Source of the DNA: Devosia chinhatensis
GTDB lineage: Bacteria; Pseudomonadota; Alphaproteobacteria; Rhizobiales; Devosiaceae
Length of the DNA: 64,000 nt
Direction of reading: 5' to 3'
Assembly: GCF_000969445.1 (NCBI RefSeq)
Contig: NZ_JZEY01000054.1
Location: forward strand, 1,178,001-1,242,000
Below the pieces are notes generated by a model. That model was not told where the DNA came from, did not search any database, and saw nothing but the letters and a program-made list of their open reading frames with translations. Positions 44,214 to 51,988 of the stretch are shown here, piece after piece. Position numbers and translations under genes: made by a program. Each line of letters opens with the position of its first letter. The stretch's first letter is position 1.

Positions 44214-45224
44214 ATGAAAAGACTGGCCTTTCTCGGCGCCATGAACCGTGACCTCGTCGCGGAAATTTCCGGCGACATCGTGCTGCAAAAGCTCGATCTC
44301 GACGCGCGCCCGCTCGTCGAAACGCCCGTTTCCGATGCCATCGCCGCCGCCGGCGCTCGCCTGCTCGCCGGCTTGGGCGCGCACGACTACCTCGGCGGTT
44401 CCGCGTTCAACGCCGCCCGCGTCGCCGCCCTTCTGAATGGAGACGAGCGCAAACTCGACCTCGTCTTCTTTGGCATAGCCGGGCAGGTGGGGGCGTCCAG
44501 GCCCCATCTCGACGCTCTCGCGGCTTGGAACGTCGCCGGCGCCGGCATCACGCAAAGCCTGCTCTCGCCCGCAACCTGTCTTGCCATGGTGGAGCCGGCC
44601 GGCCGCACCCTCCTCACCGCCATCGGCGCCAATGCCGACATTGCCGATTATCTGCGCGACGAAGCAGGCAACCTCGCGGCGGACCTGGCCCGCTGCACTC
44701 TTGTCCACGTCACATCCTATCTCGATCCGTCCGCGCCGGGCCTTGTGGCCGACCTGCTCCAGCGCGCCCGTCGCCTCAATCCGGCGCTTCTGGTCTCGCT
44801 CGATCCGGGCATGGCCTGGATCGCCTCTGGCAGCCCCGACCTGCCGCGGCTCTTCGCCGAGGCCGACATTCTCCACCTCAATGCCGAGGAAAGCGCCCAT
44901 CTCTGCGGCGCCGACGCCGAGGCAATCGGGGCGCTCGCCGAAAAGCTGCATGGCTCGGCTGCAATGATCGTCGCGCGCAATCATTCCACTATTGCCATCC
45001 ACGAGGCCCAGCTCAGTCGGACCTTGCCGGATCGCGCCTTGCCGGCAACGGTCGTCGATTCCAACGGTGCAGGAGATACGTTTTGCGGCGCCTTTCTCTG
45101 GCGCCTGCTGGCCGATGATCCCGACCCGCTGGAGGCCGCGCGCTTCGCCTTTGACCTCGCCCGCCACAAGATCGGCACGAGCGGGCCCCTGACCAGCGAC
45201 AGCATCCGGCAATTGTTGAACTGA
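44214..45224 (+). CDS. PfkB-family carbohydrate kinase
   Basis: The 336-residue protein opens with KRLAFLGAMNRDLVAEISGD, and the ribokinase fold is marked by YLGGSAFNAARVAALL near the N-terminus and VVDSNGAGDTFCGAFLWRLL with the catalytic Asp near the C-terminus. The substrate (ribose, ketogluconate, nucleoside or other) cannot be told. It is the last chromosomal gene before the transposon: the likely transposon end begins seven bases after its stop codon, so its 3' end may be the target site recognised by the transposon. Confidence 0.88.
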   Translation: MKRLAFLGAMNRDLVAEISGDIVLQKLDLDARPLVETPVSDAIAAAGARLLAGLGAHDYLGGSAFNAARVAALLNGDERKLDLVFFGIAGQVGASRPHLDALAAWNVAGAGITQSLLSPATCLAMVEPAGRTLLTAIGANADIADYLRDEAGNLAADLARCTLVHVTSYLDPSAPGLVADLLQRARRLNPALLVSLDPGMAWIASGSPDLPRLFAEADILHLNAEESAHLCGADAEAIGALAEKLHGSAAMIVARNHSTIAIHEAQLSRTLPDRALPATVVDSNGAGDTFCGAFLWRLLADDPDPLEAARFAFDLARHKIGTSGPLTSDSIRQLLN

Positions 45225-45225
45225 G

Positions 45226-45314
45226 GTCCGATGTTCCAGTTTTCACTGAAATCATTGAGAAATCTGGATCGGTTTGATGTCCGATTTTCCCATCCTGCGG
45301 ATCACTTTTCCCTT
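45226..45314. other. Probable terminal region of the Tn7-like element
   Basis: A TGT start, as in Tn7-family ends, occurs at 45232 (TGTTCCAGTTTTCACTG), preceded by TCCGA as a possible 5-bp target duplicate. GTCCGATGTTCC (45226-45237) recurs as GTCCGATTTTCC at 45279-45290. A looser motif C..TTTTC.C appears three times (45236, 45281, 45301), as expected of multiple TnsB-binding sites. The partner end is outside the window, so the exact boundary is unproven. Confidence 0.4.
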
Positions 45315-45332
45315 TTTTCGCGCATCTAGCCA

Positions 45333-45361
45333 TAAAAAAAAAGACCACCGGAAAGGTGGCC
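45333..45361 (-). terminator. Terminator of the tns operon
   Basis: On the minus strand GGCCACC and GGTGGTC form a 7-bp stem (one G-U) with loop TTTCC, followed by nine T. It lies 31 bases after the tniQ stop and just inside the element. Confidence 0.88.
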
Positions 45362-45391
45362 TGTAATCGCTCATGAAGGTTAGATTTTAGA

Positions 45392-47218
45392 CTACACCGC
45401 TGCGGCCAGATCGGACCTGAGGAACAGGGTGATCGGCGCGTCACCGGTGTCCTGCGGGTGGACGCCTCGTTCGGCGAGTACGGCAATGACGTCGCGCGGT
45501 TGTACGCGTAAGGTCCGGGCCAGCTTGGTTCCGGTGATGTATTCGGCCTCGAAGCGATCGACCTCGGATGCGGGAATGGACCTGCGCCTCAGTCCTGTTT
45601 CGCGGTTGAGCCGAGTTTCGGACCGGAACATTCCCATCTCTACCAGCGCATGACCAGCACTGGATCCGATGCCGCAGCGCCGTGCGAACTGGGCAGGTGA
45701 AAGGAACTCCATCGAGTTGCTCTCGCCCGGAGACAACAGCCCAAAGACAGCATCGAGTTCGACCACGATGGAGGGATAGGGTTTCTCGTTGATCAGGCGC
45801 CAGACTTTGATGCGACCTTGAACGATGGCATCGTGCAAGGCAGGGAGAGCGCCCGGGACGCGGCTTGGAATGTCAACGATGGACAATCTGCCCTCATCAG
45901 TGGCGTTGCACGGCTGGGCCGACGCCAGCATGCTGGAGAACAGGTCCTTAACTTGCTGACGTCTGAGCCAGGGGAAGGCACCTTGCCTCGGACGCACTTC
46001 TCCAACAGGCACCAGGTGCCCGCCGGCGATCAACGATGCCATCGCCTGGGGAGATGCGCCAACATCGCGCCCGGCCTGCCAAGACGGCACCAAGCCGGCG
46101 TCCAATGCCATCCAACGCTCAAAGACGTCCGCGTCGACCCACGTGCCATGCTGGGGATGGAAGGCGCCAGCCAGCCGAGCAAAGGTTCGCGCCGTTGACC
46201 GACCGATGCCATGCTGCTGTTGAATGGTGAGGAGGGACTGCCAGCGACGCGACTTGGCCGATCCACCGAGCATGCGCCATGGATACTGGCCAAAGAGACT
46301 CCGCGATGCCGCCCCGGACATCGCATCGCGGATGGGGCCGTATGCGTCGTCATGGGTGCAGCGCTCCAGAAGGCCCCATACCTTGGGCATCAAGACCTTG
46401 GGCGAAACGGTGCTCCCCGCCGGGATGCGCGCGCCAAGCTCCTCCATCAACGCGGCCAAGGCATCCTCGCCGCCATCGAGCACGGTCAGGCCGGCGTTAT
46501 AGAGGCGATTAAGTTCAGGGCGCAGCAATCTGCGCTGGTTAGGGAGGCCATGGTTCAGGACGGCGTTCCCGACACGCCCGCATAACTGGATCGCGGGCAT
46601 CAAGGGGATGGCTCCGAGCAGAGGATGATCGGTGCCGCCACCTTCCATCCGGAGGCGTACGAATGCATCGAACGGCGAGGCGCCTGTCTGCAGCGACATC
46701 GCCGTCAACTCGGGCAAGCGGGCCGGGATATCGATGGTAGTCAGTGAGGTGTCGTGGTTGCCGGCGCGCCAGGGGCTGCGCCCGGCATGGACAAAGCTGC
46801 GACCATGAATGTGACAGCTACCGATCGCCGTTACGACATTATCGCGTCGAACTGCGATCGTCGCCTCTGGTGGCAGATGCGGTGCTGCCGCCATGTCTTC
46901 TGCAACGCATTCGGGGCAAACCCAAAGGTCGACGCGGTCCAGAAAGGCCGTGGACAACAACTGTCCGTCGATGAGGAAGCGTCGACCTGAGCGTACCGGC
47001 CCGTGCCCTAAGTCCTCGACGACCTGGCCGGTCAGATCGGCCAGCCCCTGCAGCTGATCCGGCCGGCCCGCCGAGATACCCTCGAATTCAAGACCGAAAT
47101 CGGTGCAGAACAGTTTGGCATTGGTGTACCGCAACCATGCGGCGAGCCTCGAAACGAAGCTGGCCGGAATCTCCATGTGCCGCAACCGCGGAGCGTTATG
47201 GCTTCGAAAGATGCTCAT
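45392..47218 (-). CDS. tniQ: TniQ/TnsD-family target selector
   Basis: The start at 47218 overlaps the tnsC stop (ATGA), giving 608 residues; the frame above it has no TniQ similarity. The N-terminal TniQ domain has IPASFVSRLAAWLRYTNAKL and a zinc site built from CPEC (101-104) and CHIH (134-137). The long C-terminal half has several helix-turn-helix-like segments, e.g. SPAQFARRCGIGSSAGHALV. The length exceeds that of short TniQ proteins and fits TnsD-type selectors that bind one chromosomal site. Its probable site is the PfkB kinase 3' end. Confidence 0.88.
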   Translation of the reverse strand: MSIFRSHNAPRLRHMEIPASFVSRLAAWLRYTNAKLFCTDFGLEFEGISAGRPDQLQGLADLTGQVVEDLGHGPVRSGRRFLIDGQLLSTAFLDRVDLWVCPECVAEDMAAAPHLPPEATIAVRRDNVVTAIGSCHIHGRSFVHAGRSPWRAGNHDTSLTTIDIPARLPELTAMSLQTGASPFDAFVRLRMEGGGTDHPLLGAIPLMPAIQLCGRVGNAVLNHGLPNQRRLLRPELNRLYNAGLTVLDGGEDALAALMEELGARIPAGSTVSPKVLMPKVWGLLERCTHDDAYGPIRDAMSGAASRSLFGQYPWRMLGGSAKSRRWQSLLTIQQQHGIGRSTARTFARLAGAFHPQHGTWVDADVFERWMALDAGLVPSWQAGRDVGASPQAMASLIAGGHLVPVGEVRPRQGAFPWLRRQQVKDLFSSMLASAQPCNATDEGRLSIVDIPSRVPGALPALHDAIVQGRIKVWRLINEKPYPSIVVELDAVFGLLSPGESNSMEFLSPAQFARRCGIGSSAGHALVEMGMFRSETRLNRETGLRRRSIPASEVDRFEAEYITGTKLARTLRVQPRDVIAVLAERGVHPQDTGDAPITLFLRSDLAAAV

Positions 47219-48246
47219 CGGTTCGCCGCCTTCCAGCTGGCCAAATCCATCGAGAGCGTCTCCTGCATCAACCGTGTCCGATCGGTCGTGTGCCAACTCC
47301 CGATGATAAATGGGTTCTGGTCGTCGACGGCCTTGGTGGCCAATCGGTAGCGTGCTGCGAAGTCTGCCTCTGCCACAGGACGGCGTCCGTCGTACCAAGC
47401 GCGCATGACGCTGGCCTGGCACAACTCGAAGGCAAGGCCCCTCGCGTGATCGGTGGCATGGATCAGCCTCTTGTAGAAGTCGTCGCCGGTGATGGCGTTA
47501 TCGATGCCGGCGTCGGCGCAGTATGAATTCACGGCAGTTTTCAACCGCTCGATCTCGCCGGGACTTCCCTGCACCATGGGAGCGATGTGCACGGGCGTGA
47601 TTTTCTCGTTGAGGAAAGCGTGGGCTGGTTCGTTCATACGTCGGTCAAGCTCGGGCAAGCCCATCAGGAGGATCGGTACCGGCCAGGCAACGTGATCAAG
47701 GAGATGACGGACAAACCCCAGCGTCGAGATCACCACTTCGGAACTTCGCGCGGCGGATACCCCGCTGGGCGCGAAAGCGTATTGGAACTCGTCCAAGATG
47801 ATCAGGGTCGGCCTGTGCACCGGCAGCTGGGTGTCCACGCGATTGTACGCCGCAGCCACCGGAAGAAGGCGCTTGGTGCCTTGGCCACCCATCATCGCCT
47901 TGAGAATGGAGTTGAACAGGAGGCCGTTGTTGAAGACGGAAGGGCATTCGACATAGATCGGTTTCGGGCGGATGACCTGGCCATCTACGGTTTGAACGTC
48001 TTCCAATCCGTTAGCCACTTGCTGCGCCAGTTCGGTCTTGCCGTGGCGCGTGAGCCCGGTGAGCATGACTGCTCGGCACTTGGCCCGGTTGCCTTCATCC
48101 CAAGGCTCGTCCGCGTCCTGTCGCACAGCTACGTTACGCGTGATTTCGCTCACGGCGTCCGCTGCCGCCGTAAGTTCGGGTGTGGGAAAGAAGTGCTGGC
48201 CCATAGCTTCGAGGACAGCGAGGTCGGAATTGCGGTCGTGCGTCAT
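47215..48246 (-). CDS. tnsC: TnsC/TniB-family AAA+ regulator
   Basis: The 343-residue ATPase has Walker A GLTRHGKTELAQQV (64-71 core) and Walker B TLIILDEFQYAFAP, where the DEFQ form is typical of TniB/TnsC. FNSILKAMMGGQGTKRLL lies between them. TnsC oligomers on DNA link the target selector to the transposase and enforce target immunity. The ATG at 48246 overlaps the tnsB stop (TGATG); a GTG one codon earlier is an alternative. Its stop overlaps tniQ. Confidence 0.9.
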   Translation of the reverse strand: MTHDRNSDLAVLEAMGQHFFPTPELTAAADAVSEITRNVAVRQDADEPWDEGNRAKCRAVMLTGLTRHGKTELAQQVANGLEDVQTVDGQVIRPKPIYVECPSVFNNGLLFNSILKAMMGGQGTKRLLPVAAAYNRVDTQLPVHRPTLIILDEFQYAFAPSGVSAARSSEVVISTLGFVRHLLDHVAWPVPILLMGLPELDRRMNEPAHAFLNEKITPVHIAPMVQGSPGEIERLKTAVNSYCADAGIDNAITGDDFYKRLIHATDHARGLAFELCQASVMRAWYDGRRPVAEADFAARYRLATKAVDDQNPFIIGSWHTTDRTRLMQETLSMDLASWKAANR

Positions 48247-50456
48247 CACTTGCGGTCCTTCTTCGGGCGATTACGTTTGAGGGGGGTGATCACCTCCACC
48301 GCCTCGGAGGTCGGCGGCTGAGGATCGGCCGCGGGCGGGCTGAGGGCCAAGCCGGATGTCGGGCTAGAGGCCGCTGTCGAGCGGGTGTAGACGGAGCCAA
48401 GCACGGCCGAGTTGCGGGTCAGCGCTGCCTCATCCCCAACGGGGTCGCGGTCGTAAAGCACGAACATCCGCAGATCGACTTCGAGTTTGTCGATCATGTC
48501 GGCCGTCCAATTGACGTCCTCGAGTTTGAAGAACTCTTCGGCCTGCTTGGCTTCGCGCTCGATGTCCAGCATCGCCGGCGCGATATAGGTGCGGAAATCG
48601 AGCCGGGCCTGGTCGCCGTGCCGGCGAGCGAGCTCATGGTTCTTTTCGACCCATTCGTCGAGCGTTACGCCCGCCATCTCGCGCGGACCGGGAACGGTGG
48701 TCCAGTCTTGGCCGAGCAGTACGCTGATATGGCCGAGATCCTGTTCGTCTACCTTGATCGGCAGATCCTTTTGCGGACCGTTCGCCGCCATATAGATGTC
48801 GAGCCAACCGGAATGGTAGATGAGGTTCATGAACCGGATGCCGGACCGGTTGAGGTCGCGCAGGAGCACCGTTCCGAAAGCCACGCGCATCTCGTCAGGT
48901 GTCGGCGCCGCCTTGGTTTGGATACGGCTCTGGATCTCCTGGAATTTGCGGGCAGGGGACATCTGCCCCTTCTGCCGCGCACGGAAGTGATAGACATCGA
49001 CGATGTAGCGGATCAGAAGCTTCATGAACTGCTCGACGAAAAGGCTCGCCCTCTGTTCCGGATCCTGCTCGTCGCGTCCCCTGGAATGTACATTGCTGCC
49101 TGTCCGGCCGGTCACCTGCGTGATGAAGCCCACGTCCATGGTCCGTAACAGGCGCTCGATCTGGCCGCGAAGGTTCGCTCGACCGGCCGCCGTGTAGGTG
49201 AGGCGATCGACGAGCGCATATGCAGTGCTCATGAAGGCCGAATTCCGATAGGCGCCGCCGGAGTCCGACTTCACCTCCTCGACACCGATGCGCATGTCCC
49301 AGTTGTCCTGGCAGCCGGCAGCCTTGGCGATGGCGGACTTGTCCGACATGGCCATGCGCAGGGCACTGCGGGTCAGCTCGGAATTTTCGGAAAGGCCTTG
49401 CTTGATGCCGACGATCGCCCCGCTGGCCGCATCCATGACGACGGCCAACGTCAGACGTACCTGAAGCTCCTTCACGTTGAAGAGCTTCTTGGCCTTCTCG
49501 TTGAGCAGGGTGAAGACGTGCGTGCTCCAGCAATCGTGCAGGGTCATCTCCCCGACGCGTTTGTAGCTCGGACCTTTTCCCACATGCTTGAGTTCCTGGA
49601 TCATTCGCTTCTTGCCGAGGCGACCGCCGATGACGACGGCTGCCGGCAGTTCAGCGATGGCCTTCGCGACGCCGTAGACGGTCGCGTCCGGGATCTGCTG
49701 CTCTTCTCCCAAGGCTGAGTTGAGCCCGAGGATATCGATGTTGATCCGCTCGCAGATCCCCCGAAGGGTCGGCTGCTTTTCGCTGGCATACTCCTCCACT
49801 CTCGACTTGATCACCGCCCAAGTGCGTTCGTGGATAGGCTTGCCGCCTTCGGCATGGCAGTTGCTGTGCGGCACCAACTTCCAGAAGTCGCGACCTGACG
49901 CCACCCACTTGTCGTAAAGCTTCATCAGCGTTTTCGCGCAGGGGCGCAGACGATCCGGGTCAACGTCACCGCTTTCGGCTTTCTTGCCCGGCGCCACGCT
50001 TCCGAATTTCTTTTTCTTGCGCGTTTGGCCGTGGTCAAAGCCGCTTTCTTCGCGGTACTGCTTCCAGCGTTCGACTACCTTGGCGTGCTTGCTTTCGATT
50101 AACGTGTCAAACTGGCCGCGGGAAACCTTCGAGATCGTGCCCTGCTCGAGACCCTCATCGACCACCTCCATCCAAAAAGACCTGATGAAGGCGGTATCCC
50201 GCTGGCTGGGCGTCAACGACGCAAGCGCCGCGAAGGACTGGACTTCGGCGATGAGAACCACGCGGTTGGCGTCCTTGAGCGTCTCATACTCTTCAGTCGT
50301 GAGGATGCGCGTCTGATGTGGCCTGCCCTTGCTCCGCAGCTCCCATCCAATGTCGGGCAGGGGGTTAGCAGCCCGCCACGGCACTCCATCGATGACCACG
50401 TCGACGTAAGGGGTGATCTCGCGGAAACGGATCGGGTTGAACTTGCTGGCCTTCAT
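48246..50456 (-). CDS. tnsB: TnsB-family DDE transposase
   Basis: The 736-residue protein is a Mu/TnsB-type integrase-fold transposase. The DDE triad is visible as AVVMDAASGAIVG (Asp 342), VKSDSGGAYRN (Asp 398) and GQIERLLRTMD (Glu 434), with the classical 35 residues between the last two. N-terminal helix-turn-helix domains (about 170-290) would bind the transposon ends. It cuts and joins the 3' ends. The gene begins 92 bases inside the end of tnsA, a long overlap, and is coupled to tnsC. Confidence 0.92.
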   Translation of the reverse strand: MKASKFNPIRFREITPYVDVVIDGVPWRAANPLPDIGWELRSKGRPHQTRILTTEEYETLKDANRVVLIAEVQSFAALASLTPSQRDTAFIRSFWMEVVDEGLEQGTISKVSRGQFDTLIESKHAKVVERWKQYREESGFDHGQTRKKKKFGSVAPGKKAESGDVDPDRLRPCAKTLMKLYDKWVASGRDFWKLVPHSNCHAEGGKPIHERTWAVIKSRVEEYASEKQPTLRGICERINIDILGLNSALGEEQQIPDATVYGVAKAIAELPAAVVIGGRLGKKRMIQELKHVGKGPSYKRVGEMTLHDCWSTHVFTLLNEKAKKLFNVKELQVRLTLAVVMDAASGAIVGIKQGLSENSELTRSALRMAMSDKSAIAKAAGCQDNWDMRIGVEEVKSDSGGAYRNSAFMSTAYALVDRLTYTAAGRANLRGQIERLLRTMDVGFITQVTGRTGSNVHSRGRDEQDPEQRASLFVEQFMKLLIRYIVDVYHFRARQKGQMSPARKFQEIQSRIQTKAAPTPDEMRVAFGTVLLRDLNRSGIRFMNLIYHSGWLDIYMAANGPQKDLPIKVDEQDLGHISVLLGQDWTTVPGPREMAGVTLDEWVEKNHELARRHGDQARLDFRTYIAPAMLDIEREAKQAEEFFKLEDVNWTADMIDKLEVDLRMFVLYDRDPVGDEAALTRNSAVLGSVYTRSTAASSPTSGLALSPPAADPQPPTSEAVEVITPLKRNRPKKDRK

Positions 50457-51270
50457 TCTCGATCTCTTCTGTCAGGGCATTGGCGATGATGGTGGCGTCG
50501 TCGATTTCTCCGGGCTCGACTTGTTGTAGGACGCCCTCGAAAATGAGCATGACCACTGTCCTGAAGACGGTCTTCGAGCCGCCCCAAGGCTTGGCGAACT
50601 CATCGATCGATGCCGGCTCCTTCATTGCTGCCGCAGCCCCAGCCATCTCGGCGTAGCACCGCCAATGGTGGTCGTTCCTCACCGACTGGATCAGGCGGTT
50701 ATTGGCGTTTGCCCATTGGGGAAGATCCTGTTCGGTGACCAGCTGGACCCGATCGGCGTCCTCGACCGGCATCTGATCGAGGATCAAACGATTGAGGGCT
50801 TCCGTTCCTTGTTTCGCGGCTCGACCTAACGGCTTCACGGAGACCACGCTTTTCGTGTGATCATCGAAAGACGCGCGCTGATCGAACACCTTGTAAGTGA
50901 GAAGACCTTCGGCATTCACGTAGTGGACCGGCCCGAACTGCGGTTCGAGACGGGTCACGGATCGGTCCGCCATGAAGCGGAGCGAAGCATTGAATTCGAG
51001 CTGGCTCTCGGCGACCTTGATCAGGCCATCGATCGGATCCAGGTAATAACAGGTCGACCGCCCGGTTGACTTTTCCGGCGCGATGGGGATGTCACGCGCC
51101 GGCGCATAAGACACTGGTGTTTCCGTGCGGGTATGCAAAGGGGGCGTCGCCATCGTAATGGTCGATCTGTCCGGTCCGAGTGCCGGATCCCATACGTGGG
51201 TGTCGGTCGTACCCGAACGCGTGACCTTCTTACTGCCGCGGGTGTTTCCCGGAAGGAGGTAGACGTTCAT
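50365..51270 (-). CDS. tnsA: TnsA-like endonuclease
   Basis: The 301-residue protein begins at 51270 with GGGAGG six bases upstream. Residues 80-150 follow the TnsA N-terminal nuclease pattern: VAESQLEFNASLRFMADRSV with the first Glu, then GLLTYKVFDQRASF with the Asp, and SVVSVKPLGR with the Lys, preceded by QFGPVHYVN. This restriction-like fold nicks the 5' ends so that the element leaves by cut and paste. The C-terminal part is unassigned and would contact TnsC. Sequence similarity to Tn7 TnsA is limited to the catalytic pattern. Confidence 0.78.
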   Translation of the reverse strand: MNVYLLPGNTRGSKKVTRSGTTDTHVWDPALGPDRSTITMATPPLHTRTETPVSYAPARDIPIAPEKSTGRSTCYYLDPIDGLIKVAESQLEFNASLRFMADRSVTRLEPQFGPVHYVNAEGLLTYKVFDQRASFDDHTKSVVSVKPLGRAAKQGTEALNRLILDQMPVEDADRVQLVTEQDLPQWANANNRLIQSVRNDHHWRCYAEMAGAAAAMKEPASIDEFAKPWGGSKTVFRTVVMLIFEGVLQQVEPGEIDDATIIANALTEEIENEGQQVQPDPFPRDHPLRRRGHRWSAVAGC

Positions 51271-51349
51271 GACCGCCTCCCTGAAGGATGGCAGGGCACT
51301 CGGTCATGGATTGTCGGGGCAGCGGATCGCAGATCCGCTCCCGCATGCC

Positions 51350-51481
51350 TTAAAACGCTTCCGGACGAACCCGTATCGACAAGCTCCGTCCGTTGACGGC
51401 AGCGGTGATCACCACAACGTCGGTGAGCCTGGTGACGGGGACCGAAATTTTGACCTTGGGATAATTACGCGTGGCGTTCAT
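51350..51481 (-). CDS. Very small protein upstream of tnsA
   Basis: The 43-residue frame starts at 51481 with TGGAG six bases upstream and ends 79 bases before tnsA. The sequence (MNATRNYPKVKISVPVTRLT, then DVVVITAAVNGRSLSIRVR) looks like one small beta sheet. No family is recognised. Co-orientation and a good ribosome binding site favour a real gene of the tns operon, possibly a regulator. Confidence 0.45.
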   Translation of the reverse strand: MNATRNYPKVKISVPVTRLTDVVVITAAVNGRSLSIRVRPEAF

Positions 51482-51488
51482 CAGTAAC

Positions 51489-51757
51489 TCCATTCCGACT
51501 GCGTGCGCTTGAGTGAGGCATGACGTGGCCGCCGTCCAATTGTGGCCAGCGGCGAGTGCATGGGCAGCACGGAATGGAGGTGAGCTAAATCGCCAGGAAC
51601 ATCGCCTGTACGACGGTCGTAACCCCACGGTCATTCCGTGCGCCGCCTAGCGATATGGTTTCCAAAGAGCTCATGCTCACCATCCTGCTTTCAGGGTCCT
51701 GTGAAACGTTGAAAGCCCACGTGCAATTTTTCTTAAAATGCCTAACCCACCCAACGG
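51489..51757. other. Gap in the tns strand without a gene
   Basis: About 270 bases between the 76-residue gene and the 43-residue gene show no convincing frame. The stretch probably contains the promoter for the tns operon on the minus strand. Confidence 0.4.
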
Positions 51758-51988
51758 TCACAGTTTTTCGAGCTGGTGGGCGTTCTTTCGTTCGTTTGGC
51801 AGAGGAAACGGCAGTACGCCGTCTCCGAGGCTCGGCTGCTCCAGCCCGGCCTTTCTTCCAGCCTCCACCTGGACGGTCCGAGCGATGGCGACCAGGGATC
51901 GTTGTGCCGCGTCTTCGAAACACTTCTGCCCCATTTCGTCGTGTACGCGAACGAGCCTAGTGATAATGCGGATCAGAAGATCATCCAT
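51758..51988 (-). CDS. 76-residue protein coupled to the FtsH-like protease
   Basis: The ATG at 51988 lies eight bases inside the protease gene's end (ATGGATGA), a typical translational coupling. The product starts DDLLIRIITRLVRVHDEMGQ and continues KCFEDAAQRSLVAIARTVQV, an amphipathic helical stretch, then a polar tail. No family is recognised. The coupling suggests it works with the protease, for example as an adaptor, inhibitor or substrate. Confidence 0.5.
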   Translation of the reverse strand: MDDLLIRIITRLVRVHDEMGQKCFEDAAQRSLVAIARTVQVEAGRKAGLEQPSLGDGVLPFPLPNERKNAHQLEKL

